From Candidatus Ruthia sp. Plio_17_S18 (GTDB lineage Bacteria > Pseudomonadota > Gammaproteobacteria > PS1 > Pseudothioglobaceae), in assembly GCA_021730105.1 (NCBI GenBank), contig CP072538.1:925161-989160 (forward strand): a DNA stretch of 64,000 nucleotides, in the 5' to 3' direction. This document shows, one piece after another, positions 41,226 through 49,944 of this stretch (position 1 is the stretch's first letter; the number at the start of each line of letters is the position of its first letter). The position numbers were made by a program, and so were the translations under genes. A model generated the notes under the pieces. The model was given only the letters and a program-made list of their open reading frames with translations. It made no database searches and was not told the DNA's origin.

Positions 41226-41310
41226 TCAGTCCTGATGAAATCAGCGCATCACCCTTATCTAGTTTTTTAAAAACCAATACTTGAATGATGTTTTGAATGG
41301 TATCTTTCAT
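41217..41310 (-). pseudogene. Acyl carrier protein remnant
   Basis: MKDTIQNIIQVLVFKKLDKG followed by DALISSGLIDS is the first ~31 residues of an ACP. It ends at the very serine that would carry phosphopantetheine, and the sequence then continues as the adenylating enzyme after a shift. The ATG overlaps the stop of the upstream panD-like frame (ATGA). Confidence 0.6.
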
Positions 41311-41495
41311 GAACTTATATTGCTATTTATCTTAGTTAAAATGTTTTGATCATTAACATAACACAACCTAGGGGCGTAACTCTCAAGTTCTTTTTCAGTG
41401 TACATGCCATCAATCTCACAAGAGCCCTCATAATCCAACTCAACTGCGATTGTTGTTACCCTGTGCAATTTAGCACTCAAAAAAGTTCTTTGCAT
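41307..41495 (-). pseudogene. panD: Truncated aspartate 1-decarboxylase (PanD)
   Basis: 62 residues. The first 30 are PanD: MQRTFLSAKLHRVTTIAVEL then DYEGSCEIDG, including the Gly-Ser self-processing site (position 24-25). After that the sequence (YTEKELESYAPRLCYVNDQN) is not PanD. Usual length is ~120-130, so the catalytic barrel is missing. The tail may come from the end of a gene that once preceded the acp, joined by a deletion. Without another source of beta-alanine, pantothenate synthesis would fail. Confidence 0.7.
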
Positions 41496-41504
41496 GAAAA
41501 TGAA

Positions 41505-42635
41505 CTAGCCTAAAAACTGAATCATGATACCTGCTGCAATTGCCGAACCAATCACACCAGCAACATTAGGACCCATTGCATGCATTAATAAAAAATTATG
41601 TGGATTAGCCTCTAAACCCACTTTATTAGAAACACGAGCCGCCATAGGTACGGCAGAAACACCAGCAGCACCAATCAAAGGGTTGATTTTATTTTTACTA
41701 AATACATTCATAAGTTTTGCCATTAATAACCCGCAAGCTGTCCCAATAGCAAAAGCTACCATGCCTAAAAGTAAAATACCCAAGGTGTCTAATTGTAAGA
41801 ATTTATCCGCCATCAGTTTTGAGCCAACTGCCAAGCCTAGGAAAATAGTCACAATATTAATCAAATCATTTTGCGTTGTGTCGCTCAAACGGTCAACCAC
41901 GCCAGACTCTTTCATTAAATTACCAAAAGCAAACATGCCCAGTAGTGGTGCTGCATCAGGCAATAATAAAGCCACTAGCATTAACAACATAATGGGAAAA
42001 ATAATTTTTTCAGCTGTTGAGACTTTGCGTAATTGCACCATTTCAATTTGACGTTCTTTTGCAGTCGTTAGGGCGCGCATAATTGGTGGTTGAATAAGTG
42101 GCACTAATGCCATATAAGAATAAGAGGCGACCGCAATTGCACCCAACAAGTCAGGCGCAAGTTTTGAGGCAACATAAATACTGGTTGGACCATCAGCACC
42201 ACCAATAATGCCAATAGCAGCAGCGTCAGTCAAGCTAAAATCAAAAATTCCTAACGCTGTTAAACCAATAGCACCTAATAAAGTCGCAAAAATACCAAAT
42301 TGTGCCGCCGCACCGAGTAATAATGTTTTAGGGTTAGCCAATAATGGACCAAAGTCAGTCAATGCACCCACACCCATAAAAATAATCAATGGAAATGCGC
42401 CAGACTCAATGCCCACCACATAGAATGCATGCAAAATACCGTTGCCTTCGGCAATACCCGCACCTGGAATATTGGCCAAAATTGCACCAAAGCCAATGGG
42501 CAATAATAACAATGGCTCAAAATTTTTAATAATTGCTAAATACAAAAGTAGCATGCCAACCAATAACATTAAGCCTTGTCCCCAAGACATTTGATAAAGG
42601 CCTGTGTTAATCCAAAGTGTGTTTAATTGTTCCAT
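41505..42635 (-). CDS. oadB: Oxaloacetate decarboxylase sodium pump, beta subunit
   Basis: Membrane subunit that couples decarboxylation of the carboxybiotin to Na+ export. 376 residues, about nine to eleven helices, starting [20 protein letters not shown]; conserved [17 protein letters not shown] near 155 (Na+ site Asp), the [17 protein letters not shown] segment near 82 and [19 protein letters not shown] near 325. It follows oadA by 15 bases. Confidence 0.95.
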   Translation of the reverse strand: MEQLNTLWINTGLYQMSWGQGLMLLVGMLLLYLAIIKNFEPLLLLPIGFGAILANIPGAGIAEGNGILHAFYVVGIESGAFPLIIFMGVGALTDFGPLLANPKTLLLGAAAQFGIFATLLGAIGLTALGIFDFSLTDAAAIGIIGGADGPTSIYVASKLAPDLLGAIAVASYSYMALVPLIQPPIMRALTTAKERQIEMVQLRKVSTAEKIIFPIMLLMLVALLLPDAAPLLGMFAFGNLMKESGVVDRLSDTTQNDLINIVTIFLGLAVGSKLMADKFLQLDTLGILLLGMVAFAIGTACGLLMAKLMNVFSKNKINPLIGAAGVSAVPMAARVSNKVGLEANPHNFLLMHAMGPNVAGVIGSAIAAGIMIQFLG

Positions 42636-42650
42636 GTCAAAATTTAAAAA

Positions 42651-44480
42651 TTATGCGAGTGTTAATAAAGTTTGGCCTACGTCAACTGTATCGCCCTCCT
42701 TAATTTCAATGTCAGTCACAACGCCATTTCTAGCGGCCTTAATTTCAGTTTCCATTTTCATGGCCTCAAGAATAACCAAAACATCGCCTTGATTAATTTT
42801 TTGATTCACCTCAACCATTACTTTCCAAATAGTTCCTGATAATGGCGCACCAATAGTTTCACCTTCTGTTGTTGGCGCTATACTAAGTATTTCTTTTTCT
42901 GCTGGCGTTGATGCTTTTTCTTGATCAGACGAGGACTTCATTGAGGTAATATTACCCCCTGCTGAAACATCAACAGTATAGGAATTACCTTTAAATGAAA
43001 TGGTATAAGTTCCCTCCTCTTTGTCAGGTTTTTGGCAATTATCACCTGCTTGTGGCACTGGCTCAAAGAAATCAAGATTGTCTCGATTTTGTAAAAATAA
43101 GATGCCTACTTGTGGAAATAATGCATAAGTTAACAAATCATCAATCTTATTTTTAGCCAGAGTAATTCCTTTCTCGGCAACGATTTTATCAAATTCTTGC
43201 TCAAGAATATGCATCTCTGGTGCAATATTATCAGCAGGTCTGCAAGTAATCGGCTCGCCACCATCTACAACTTTAATTTGCAAGGCTTGATCAACAGGTG
43301 CAGGCGTTGCACCATATTCACCTTTAAGCACACCAGCAGACTCTTTAGTAATCGTCTTATAGCGCTCGCCAGTGAGCACATTAAGTACAGATTGCGTACC
43401 CACAATTTGAGACGTTGGTGTTACCAGTGGGATATAACCTAAATCCTTGCGTACACGTGGAATTTCAGCCAACACTTCATCCATCTTATCAAGTGCACCT
43501 TGCTCGCGTAGCTGGCTTTCCATATTGGTCAGCATGCCACCTGGCACTTGGGATGATAAAATTCTTGAATCTACGCCTCTAAGTGAGCCTTCAAACTGCG
43601 CATATTTACAACGCACTGGTCTAAAGTAAGCATCAATTTCTTCTAGTTTTTTCAAATCTAGTCCTGTTTTTCTTGGACTATGTTCTAAAATAGAAACCAC
43701 AGAATTAGTCGCACTATGACCATAAGTCATACTCATAGAGCCAATGGCAGTATCAACACGATCAATACCAGCTTCAACAGCTTTAACAATGGTAGCAGTG
43801 GATAATCCAGTTGTTGCATGAGCATGTAATTGAATAGGAATATCAACAACTGCCTTTAATGCTTTAACCAAATCATAAGCCACATATGGCTGCAATAAAC
43901 CCGCCATATCTTTAATACAAAGAGAATGCACACCCATGTCTTCCATTTCTCTAGCCATATCTATCCAAGTTTGAGTATTGTGTACTGGACTGACTGTATA
44001 AGAAATAGTGCCTTGAGCATGCATGCCTAATTTAACAGTTTGGTCTGTTGCCGTTTTCAGATTTCGGATATCATTCATCGCATCAAAAATCCGAAACACG
44101 CTCACACCATTTTCAGCGCTTTGATCTACAAATTTACGCACCACGTCGTCACTATAATGACGATAGCCTAACAAATTTTGACCTCTAAGTAGCATTTGCT
44201 GAGGCGTGTTAGACATTACTTTTTTAATCTCACGGATTCTATCCCAAGGATCTTCCCCTAAATAACGAATGCACGAATCAAAAGTCGCCCCACCCCATGA
44301 TTCTATTGACCAATAACCAATTTTGTCTAATTTGTCTGCAATTGGCAGCATATCATCAATACGCATACGTGTTGCAAATAAAGATTGATGCGCGTCTCTA
44401 AAAACAAGCTCAGTAATTTCTACTTTTTTGCTTTGTACGCTATCCGGTTTTTGAGTTATTTTCTTAAAAAAATTTAACAT
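42651..44480 (-). CDS. oadA: Oxaloacetate decarboxylase, alpha subunit with biotin domain
   Basis: 609 residues. The carboxyltransferase domain has FRDAHQSLFATRMRIDDM near 28, ESWGGATFDSCIRYLGEDPW near 60, KDMAGLLQPYVAYD near 190 and HAHATTGLSTAT near 218. A linker leads to a biotinyl domain with EAMKMETEIKAARNG near 575. It transfers carboxyl from oxaloacetate to biotin. Start overlaps nothing; oadG lies 5 bases upstream. The complex could also be a reversible module at PEP/pyruvate in a cell lacking a normal TCA cycle. Confidence 0.95.
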   Translation of the reverse strand: MLNFFKKITQKPDSVQSKKVEITELVFRDAHQSLFATRMRIDDMLPIADKLDKIGYWSIESWGGATFDSCIRYLGEDPWDRIREIKKVMSNTPQQMLLRGQNLLGYRHYSDDVVRKFVDQSAENGVSVFRIFDAMNDIRNLKTATDQTVKLGMHAQGTISYTVSPVHNTQTWIDMAREMEDMGVHSLCIKDMAGLLQPYVAYDLVKALKAVVDIPIQLHAHATTGLSTATIVKAVEAGIDRVDTAIGSMSMTYGHSATNSVVSILEHSPRKTGLDLKKLEEIDAYFRPVRCKYAQFEGSLRGVDSRILSSQVPGGMLTNMESQLREQGALDKMDEVLAEIPRVRKDLGYIPLVTPTSQIVGTQSVLNVLTGERYKTITKESAGVLKGEYGATPAPVDQALQIKVVDGGEPITCRPADNIAPEMHILEQEFDKIVAEKGITLAKNKIDDLLTYALFPQVGILFLQNRDNLDFFEPVPQAGDNCQKPDKEEGTYTISFKGNSYTVDVSAGGNITSMKSSSDQEKASTPAEKEILSIAPTTEGETIGAPLSGTIWKVMVEVNQKINQGDVLVILEAMKMETEIKAARNGVVTDIEIKEGDTVDVGQTLLTLA

Positions 44481-44485
44481 AATCC

Positions 44486-44728
44486 TTATGCCCCTCTATG
44501 CATTTTGATTGCTTGTTCAATGACAAATTTAGTCTCCTCATCTGTCTCATCTTTAAGTTCAGAATTGTTGTTAAAACCCTGCCGATTATGGGCTTTACTT
44601 TGAAATTTTTGAATAACTATAGACATTAGTTTAGTAACGCCAACCAACAAAGTTAAAAACAAAAATACGGACCCCATACCAAACAAGGTTAAATTAAGTG
44701 CTTGAGCTATAAAATCTGTTTGTTCCAT
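44486..44728 (-). CDS. oadG: Oxaloacetate decarboxylase, gamma subunit
   Basis: 80 residues: one membrane helix (LTLFGMGSVFLFLTLLVGVT) and a hydrophilic tail ending KFVIEQAIKMHRGA. Size, helix position and place upstream of oadA define it. It assembles alpha and beta. The tRNA-Leu lies just upstream. Confidence 0.88.
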   Translation of the reverse strand: MEQTDFIAQALNLTLFGMGSVFLFLTLLVGVTKLMSIVIQKFQSKAHNRQGFNNNSELKDETDEETKFVIEQAIKMHRGA

Positions 44729-44752
44729 ATTATGATTCTTTTTATATTAATT

Positions 44753-44837
44753 TGGTACCGATGGACGGAATCGAACCGTCACTCCCGAAGGAACCGGATT
44801 TTGAATCCGGCGCGTCTACCAATTCCACCACATCGGC
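44753..44837 (-). tRNA. tRNA-Leu (CAA anticodon)
   Basis: Class II tRNA of 85 nt. Acceptor GCCGATG pairs with the 3' side CATCGGT (with one G-U pair), the anticodon loop TTCAAAA gives CAA, a long variable arm is present and CCA is encoded. It is followed by oadG and preceded by infA, 7 bases away. Confidence 0.93.
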
Positions 44838-44844
44838 AATATTT

Positions 44845-45063
44845 TTATTTGTGTCTAAAAGTAATCCTTCCTTTGGTTAAATCATAAGGCGTCATCTCAA
44901 CAGTTACTTTATCACCTGTAAGGATGCGAATATAGTGCTTGCGAATTTTGCCAGAAATATGTGCCAAAATACGATGACCATTTTCTAACTCAACCGTAAA
45001 AGTCGTATTCGGTAATTTTTCTTTAACAACACCTTCTAACTCAATGTAATCGCTTTTTGACAT
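44845..45063 (-). CDS. infA: Translation initiation factor IF-1
   Basis: 72 residues, an OB fold: [40 protein letters not shown] and [20 protein letters not shown]. All typical. It is likely cotranscribed with the following tRNA-Leu. Confidence 0.96.
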   Translation of the reverse strand: MSKSDYIELEGVVKEKLPNTTFTVELENGHRILAHISGKIRKHYIRILTGDKVTVEMTPYDLTKGRITFRHK

Positions 45064-45099
45064 AAATCGCTATAAATTTCCAACTAAATAAATTCGTCT

Positions 45100-45128
45100 A
45101 TTTTACCCGATTGTTAGAGGGTAGTTAA
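45100..45128 (-). promoter_or_regulatory. Putative promoter of infA-tRNA-Leu
   Basis: TAAAAT as -10 and TTAACT as -35, separated by 17 bases, on the minus strand. The ATG of infA is 37 bases downstream. Matches to consensus are moderate. Confidence 0.4.
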
Positions 45129-45164
45129 AAAATCATAAATCCAGAATCTCGCCTCTTATAGACA

Positions 45165-45201
45165 TTGGAAACGTTTCAATCTTAACTGAATCAGTTATAA
45201 T
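45165..45201 (+). promoter_or_regulatory. metF promoter with near-palindromic operator
   Basis: A perfect TATAAT lies at 45196-45201. Overlapping the -35 zone, TTGGAAACGTTTCAA (45165-45179) is palindromic except for one mismatched pair (13 of 15 positions symmetric), with the AAACGTTT core seen in LacI/PurR-type operators. No clear -35 exists, so regulation by an activator or repressor is plausible. Confidence 0.4.
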
Positions 45202-45233
45202 AAAGGTACTTTTATTATGAATGTATTACATTA

Positions 45234-46055
45234 ATGAAAATCAGTTTTGAGTTTTTCCCACCTAGAACAAACCAAGGCAAAGAAAAACTAATCCAGGTTA
45301 GGCAAAGTTTAAGTGTGGTATCACCTGAATATTTTTCAACCACTTTTGGTGCAGGCGGCACAACACAAGATACAACCCTAGAAGCAGTGTTAGACATTCA
45401 AAGAGATGATAACATTCCAGCTGCACCACATCTATCTTGTATTGGCTCAGAAAAGTCCAACATTATTGAATTATTAGATCAATACAAATCTGCAAATATC
45501 AATCGTATTATTGCATTAAGAGGTGATATTCCTTCAGGTATGCGTGATATTGGCGATTTTCATTATGCTAATGAATTGGTTGAATTTATTCGATCTGAAT
45601 ATAATGACTACTTCCATATTCAGGTGGCAGCCTATCCTGAAATGCACTCACAAGCCAAAAATATTGCAAGTGATTTATCGCACTTTGTTAACAAGATTAA
45701 AGCAGGCGCTAATGGCGCAATTACACAATACTTCTATAATATTGATGCTTACTTCAGGTTTAAAGATGATGTGCAAAAATTAGGCATAGATATCCCAATT
45801 ACACCAGGCATTATGCCAATTACTAACTATACTCAACTGCTTAACTTTTCTAATATGTGTGGTGCACAAATTCCAAAGTGGATTTTAGAGCGGCTCAAAC
45901 TTTATGAAAATGACCTAGAATCACTTAATGATTTTGGTTTTGATGTGGTTGCTAATTTATGTCAAACACTCACAATCCAAGGCGTGGATAGTTTTCACTT
46001 TTACTCAATGAATCGCGCAAACCCTTCTCTTGAAATTGCAAAAAGCATCGTATAG
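45234..46055 (+). CDS. metF: 5,10-methylenetetrahydrofolate reductase
   Basis: FAD enzyme of 273 residues. MKISFEFFPPRTNQGKEKL is the standard start; TTFGAGGTTQDTT near 40, NRIIALRGDIPSGM near 90, IQVAAYPEMHSQA near 125 and TPGIMPITNYTQL near 190. Provides 5-methyl-THF for methionine. Intact. Confidence 0.96.
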   Translation: MKISFEFFPPRTNQGKEKLIQVRQSLSVVSPEYFSTTFGAGGTTQDTTLEAVLDIQRDDNIPAAPHLSCIGSEKSNIIELLDQYKSANINRIIALRGDIPSGMRDIGDFHYANELVEFIRSEYNDYFHIQVAAYPEMHSQAKNIASDLSHFVNKIKAGANGAITQYFYNIDAYFRFKDDVQKLGIDIPITPGIMPITNYTQLLNFSNMCGAQIPKWILERLKLYENDLESLNDFGFDVVANLCQTLTIQGVDSFHFYSMNRANPSLEIAKSIV

Positions 46056-46343
46056 ATATTTAACTATGGATTTTATTCTTTCAAGGTATATCAAAGAATT
46101 TAGTATTGGAACCAATATCACATAATAATTTACTATTAACACTAGCTATATGATAATAGGCTGGGTTCTTTTTAACTTTGATATTTACTGAACAGACTGC
46201 CAATTCATATTGGATTTGATTTGACTTGATTTTTTAATAGTACCAGTTGTTAACAACTTGGCATCAAAAAGCCCTGAAAATGATGACATAGGAAACAAAA
46301 CCCAAACAATTAATAATTTTTTTTTATCATTGGATAATCCTAA
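46056..46343. other. Gap after metF
   Basis: About 290 bases with stops in all frames and no structure other than the hairpin at its right end. It may be eroded coding sequence but nothing is recognisable. Confidence 0.3.
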
Positions 46344-46375
46344 TAAAAAAACAGCCTAATTAAAGGCTACTTTTT
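46344..46375 (-). terminator. Rho-independent terminator (bidirectional form)
   Basis: AGCCT (46353-46357) pairs with AGGCT (46364-46368) around a six-base loop. On the minus strand it is followed by seven T; on the plus strand by a T run as well. It lies at the end of the YadA-like remnant and could also stop readthrough from metF. Confidence 0.7.
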
Positions 46376-46990
46376 GATAATTAAATAGAGTTAAAAAAAA
46401 ATTAAAATGCCCAACAACACCTACTGAACCAGCATTATTACTTGAACTTGCCTGAGCAGCTTTCACACTATAAGCCAGGCCATATTTATAATCATGATAA
46501 GAGCATGCATTCTGGCCGTTAAACCTGCCAATACACGCCCCTATTGATCCTTTGCCGTAAAGTCTTAGGAATATCATCCATCGCCATACTCATAGCAACA
46601 CCTTCATTAACTTTGTCTATCTGACGGAAGTTAACTGCATCAAACTCAGAGGTACCATCAGCAATACCATGTACCTGAATTGGCGCGTCTGTGATAGCAT
46701 TACCAAAAGTAGCACCATTGTCATCCAAAGTTATGGGCTGTACTATTTTTGTTCTGCTACCATTAATTGCTATACCATGCGTGTTGCCATCTGAGTTGGT
46801 AACCAATAAATTAGTCTGACCTGAGCCAATTTCAAGTCTTTCGCTACCAGTTGTTAGTGAATTCAACCTACTTTGCGCTGTGTTTGCAGTGGTTTGCGCA
46901 TTTGCTTGTTCTGCTGCTCTAGCAGTTGTTGCTTCGGCAACAAGGTCTGTTTGTTCAACTAGGACTGTGCTTGTTGTGATTACAGCGCAG
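46356..46990 (-). pseudogene. YadA-like trimeric autotransporter adhesin remnant
   Basis: An Ala/Gln-rich coiled-coil stretch (VAEATTARAAEQANAQTTAN) leads to a stalk-like part (SDGNTHGIAINGSRTKIVQP) and the neck VHGIADGTSEFDAVNFRQID. The membrane anchor follows: KVNEGVAMSMAMDDIP, then after a shift GKGSIGACIGRFNGQNA and the final strand GVVGHFNFF. At least one frameshift occurs and the passenger is missing. Such adhesins bind host surfaces in free-living or pathogenic relatives. Confidence 0.7.
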
Positions 46991-47122
46991 TCAGATTCGG
47001 TGAAAACCTATTAGTTTAGCTGGGTTTTCCTTGTGTTTTTATCAAAACAAACTCTAACTAAAAAGTCTAATTTTATATTTTATCATAAAAATCATATTAA
47101 ATCACTTTTATTCATCTCTAAT

Positions 47123-47560
47123 TTAAATTAGATTGATTTTAACCCAATACTGAAGTTGATGTAAGGGTTTCTTGTCTTGAGCATGACAGCACTTTTCAAG
47201 CATATCTAAGCGACCACATAGTTCTTCAAATACCATCACATAATGCTTATTCCTTAGCTCTTCTTTATAAAGCTTAGATTTGAGCGAGGTGATGATGCTG
47301 ATTAATTTTTGCTCATTTTCTTGTTTGGCAGTATAGGCTGCACTAGCTTTAAACATAGCATCAGCTTTGATTTGTTGCATTTTTTGTATGTGTTTATCTT
47401 GCTCTGAATGCAGGCTTATTTTAGGATATGCCAATCTAATACTATCCGTTGTTACGTATCCCTCATGAGTTTGCAGTTTACCCGAATTGATTTGTGCTTG
47501 AATTTGGATGCGACTCACCCCAAGTTTACGCGCTGCTTGTGAAACGCTTAATTTAATCAT
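47123..47560 (-). CDS. HTH protein with coiled-coil tail
   Basis: 145 residues. An excisionase/MerR-like HTH at the start, MIKLSVSQAARKLGVSRIQI, then a helix-rich tail (KADAMFKASAAYTAKQENEQ) with a Cys-Cys pair at LEKCCHAQ. A DNA-binding adaptor is likely. I chose the internal ATG at 47560. Function unknown; similar genes occur in other sulfur-oxidising gammaproteobacteria as far as I recall. Confidence 0.6.
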   Translation of the reverse strand: MIKLSVSQAARKLGVSRIQIQAQINSGKLQTHEGYVTTDSIRLAYPKISLHSEQDKHIQKMQQIKADAMFKASAAYTAKQENEQKLISIITSLKSKLYKEELRNKHYVMVFEELCGRLDMLEKCCHAQDKKPLHQLQYWVKINLI

Positions 47561-47596
47561 ATTACCCTCCAAAAACCATCAAATATGGTTGTTAAA

Positions 47597-48343
47597 CTAA
47601 CTAGGTTTTACTGGTTTGTCAAGTGTATTAAGATTGGTTAATACTGAAATAATACCATTATCACTAGTATTCGGCATGACCAATACTTTATCAAACCCGA
47701 TTGAATTAACATAAGTTTTTATTCTGCCACTTAAAACAACTAATAAATAGTTCTTGAGCTTATCAACATCAACAATCTGGCTGGATATTTCCACCAGTGC
47801 TTTCATGCTGTCTATACTGGTAATACTAATAATACCTTCATTGCTTGATAACAACTCATCGAGTGATTGACGATGTAGAGTGTTAATATTATGACTCACA
47901 CGCTCATATACTTCAATGTATTCAACTTGATTATCTTGCTTAATTAGACCTTGTTTTAAAGTTTCTCTACCGCCTCTACCTCTAAAAATTAGAATCGTTT
48001 TATGATGCAATTGAGTTACACTATCAAGTGCCAAGAGCGCTTCACTGGAAGCGTTTTCTCTAGGAAAGTCATCAATCTTTATATCATTCTCGCTTAGTTT
48101 TCTGGCAGTAGCACTACCCACTGCAAAAACCTGATGATAACCAATTGTTTTAAAAAAATTTAAGCCGTATTCAACAGCATTAGCGCTAATAAAAATAACC
48201 GCATCATAATGATTTTTTTCTGACTTAGCATCAATAGAGTTAAGCTTTAACGTTGGAAACAAAAGTGGCTTATTACCACTTTTAGCTACCATAGATTGTA
48301 ATTCTTCTACTTGTAAAAATGGTCTAGTCAGTAGTACATTCAC
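47597..48343 (-). CDS. hemD: Uroporphyrinogen-III synthase
   Basis: 248 residues. The low-similarity family is recognised by MNVLLTRPFLQVEELQSMVA, AVIFISANAVEYGLNFF near 50, FAVGSATARKLSEN near 75, FRGRGGRETLKQGL near 110, VEYIEVYERV and ISITSIDSMKALVEI near 175. It cyclises hydroxymethylbilane, needed for siroheme (DsrAB) and heme (DsrJ, DsrM). hemC is not adjacent. Confidence 0.85.
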   Translation of the reverse strand: MNVLLTRPFLQVEELQSMVAKSGNKPLLFPTLKLNSIDAKSEKNHYDAVIFISANAVEYGLNFFKTIGYHQVFAVGSATARKLSENDIKIDDFPRENASSEALLALDSVTQLHHKTILIFRGRGGRETLKQGLIKQDNQVEYIEVYERVSHNINTLHRQSLDELLSSNEGIISITSIDSMKALVEISSQIVDVDKLKNYLLVVLSGRIKTYVNSIGFDKVLVMPNTSDNGIISVLTNLNTLDKPVKPS

Positions 48344-48346
48344 TAA

Positions 48347-48940
48347 CTAAAACCCTAATATTTCGGCAATAATTCGTATTTTATTCAACGTTTCACTTTC
48401 TGCATGTTTGCAAATAAGTACAGTTTTGATGTTAATAAGCGATATATCTTGCAAAAAATCCCTAATTTGCTCTTCATCCCAAACGTTATAAGTGTAAAGA
48501 ATAGGTAGTTGATTAAAATACAAATGTTTGTCTGCAATTAACTTAGTATTTAAATCAAGTGTTAGTTTTTTATTAGACTGGAGACATACTTGGTAATCAC
48601 TTAATATCGCCATTACTTTATCACTTGGTTGCTCATCAAGTTCACAAAATAAGTTAAATTGAGACCGATATTGGTGTATTCGTTTAAGTTTTGATGCAAG
48701 TTGATCTGCATCTAATAACTGCGCCTGTTCAATGGATATAACCAATTCAAACACTTCATCAGAATCTTCTAACTCTATAAATATTTGATCAAGATCTTCG
48801 TCAGTATCAATTTTTAAAGCCAAGGTTTTAAATAAGGTTGAGTAATAATCAAAACGCCATTCATTAGGCAAATCATCAGGGTAAAAATCATCAAGTAAAT
48901 CTAAGCCACTACGACCAATTAAGAATTCTGTTTTGTTCAT
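48347..48940 (-). CDS. Conserved hypothetical protein
   Basis: 197 residues, acidic, with no membrane helix or signal. Begins MNKTEFLIGRSGLDLLDDFY. The middle has an LEDSDEVFELVISIEQAQLL segment and the end NKIRIIAEILGF. Three bases before hemD, so cotranscribed. No family recognised; it may be limited to this lineage. Confidence 0.6.
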   Translation of the reverse strand: MNKTEFLIGRSGLDLLDDFYPDDLPNEWRFDYYSTLFKTLALKIDTDEDLDQIFIELEDSDEVFELVISIEQAQLLDADQLASKLKRIHQYRSQFNLFCELDEQPSDKVMAILSDYQVCLQSNKKLTLDLNTKLIADKHLYFNQLPILYTYNVWDEEQIRDFLQDISLINIKTVLICKHAESETLNKIRIIAEILGF

Positions 48941-48999
48941 TTGGATTTATATGTCTTTATAATAAGTAAAAGTTTTATACAAATATCTCTTTATTAATT

Positions 49000-49944
49000 A
49001 TGCCGGATATTCTACTACCAATTATTGCCTTATTATCAGGATTTGTACTTTTAATTTGGAGTGCAGATGAATTCACTGAAAATGGGGCAAAAATTGCCAA
49101 TATCTTTAAAATATCGCCACTCATTATTGGATTAATTATCTTCGGGTTTGGTACCAGTGCACCTGAAATGCTAGTGTCAGCACTTGCTGCTATAGAAGGC
49201 AATACAGGGCTTAGTATTGGTAATGCCATTGGTTCTAATATTTTTAATATTGCCCTAGTATTAGGTATTAGTGCAATTATTAGCCCAATTAAAGTACACG
49301 GAGATATTTTAAAAAAAGAATGGATGTTTTTAATGATTGTCACACTTTGTGCAGGGCTATTATTGTGGGATTACCGTCTTGATTTTACAGATGGCATGAT
49401 TTTATTGTCTTTATTGGTTTTATTTTTTGCTTACACCTTTAGGCAAGCAAAAAATAAAACGTATCATGAATTTGAACACAATGTGAGCAAAACTCAGGTT
49501 AAAAAAACTTGGGTAATGTTGATTGTGGGTTTGGTGGTTTTGGTCTCTAGCGCGAAACTTGTGGTTTGGGGTGGGGTGGAAGTGGCCAAAATATTTGGTG
49601 TTTCAGGTTTAATTATTGGGCTTAGCGTGGTGGCACTAGGTACCAGCTTGCCAGAACTAGCAGTATCAATCACAAGTGTTTTAAAAAAACAATATGCGAT
49701 GGTGGTAGGTAATGTCATCGGCTCTAATTTATTTAATACCATGGCAGTATTGGCCATACCAGGATTAATTCATCCATCAGATGTGCCAGTAGAAGTTATT
49801 AGCAGAGACTACCCAGTCATGTTATTATTGACTGTATTATTGCTTGTTGTATCTTATAAATTTAACAAAGAACACATTATTAATCGCTTTGGAGGGTTTG
49901 TCCTTATTGGAATGTTTGGTCTTTACATGTGGCAATTATGTTGA
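49000..49944 (+). CDS. Calcium/sodium antiporter (CaCA family, YrbG-like)
   Basis: 314 residues, ten membrane helices, with the two alpha repeats of the family: FGFGTSAPEMLVSALAAIEG near 48 and VVALGTSLPELAVSITSVLK near 210, each followed by GNxIGSNxFN (IGNAIGSNIFNIAL; GNVIGSNLFNTMAV). Exchanges Na+ for Ca2+ or similar. Overlaps tsaE by 7 bases. Confidence 0.9.
   Translation: MPDILLPIIALLSGFVLLIWSADEFTENGAKIANIFKISPLIIGLIIFGFGTSAPEMLVSALAAIEGNTGLSIGNAIGSNIFNIALVLGISAIISPIKVHGDILKKEWMFLMIVTLCAGLLLWDYRLDFTDGMILLSLLVLFFAYTFRQAKNKTYHEFEHNVSKTQVKKTWVMLIVGLVVLVSSAKLVVWGGVEVAKIFGVSGLIIGLSVVALGTSLPELAVSITSVLKKQYAMVVGNVIGSNLFNTMAVLAIPGLIHPSDVPVEVISRDYPVMLLLTVLLLVVSYKFNKEHIINRFGGFVLIGMFGLYMWQLC

Noticed and set aside
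41524..42423. Plus-strand open frames opposite oadB (175 and 71 codons)
   Set aside because: Low-complexity translations rich in Pro, Ala and Lys, which mirror the hydrophobic codons of oadB.
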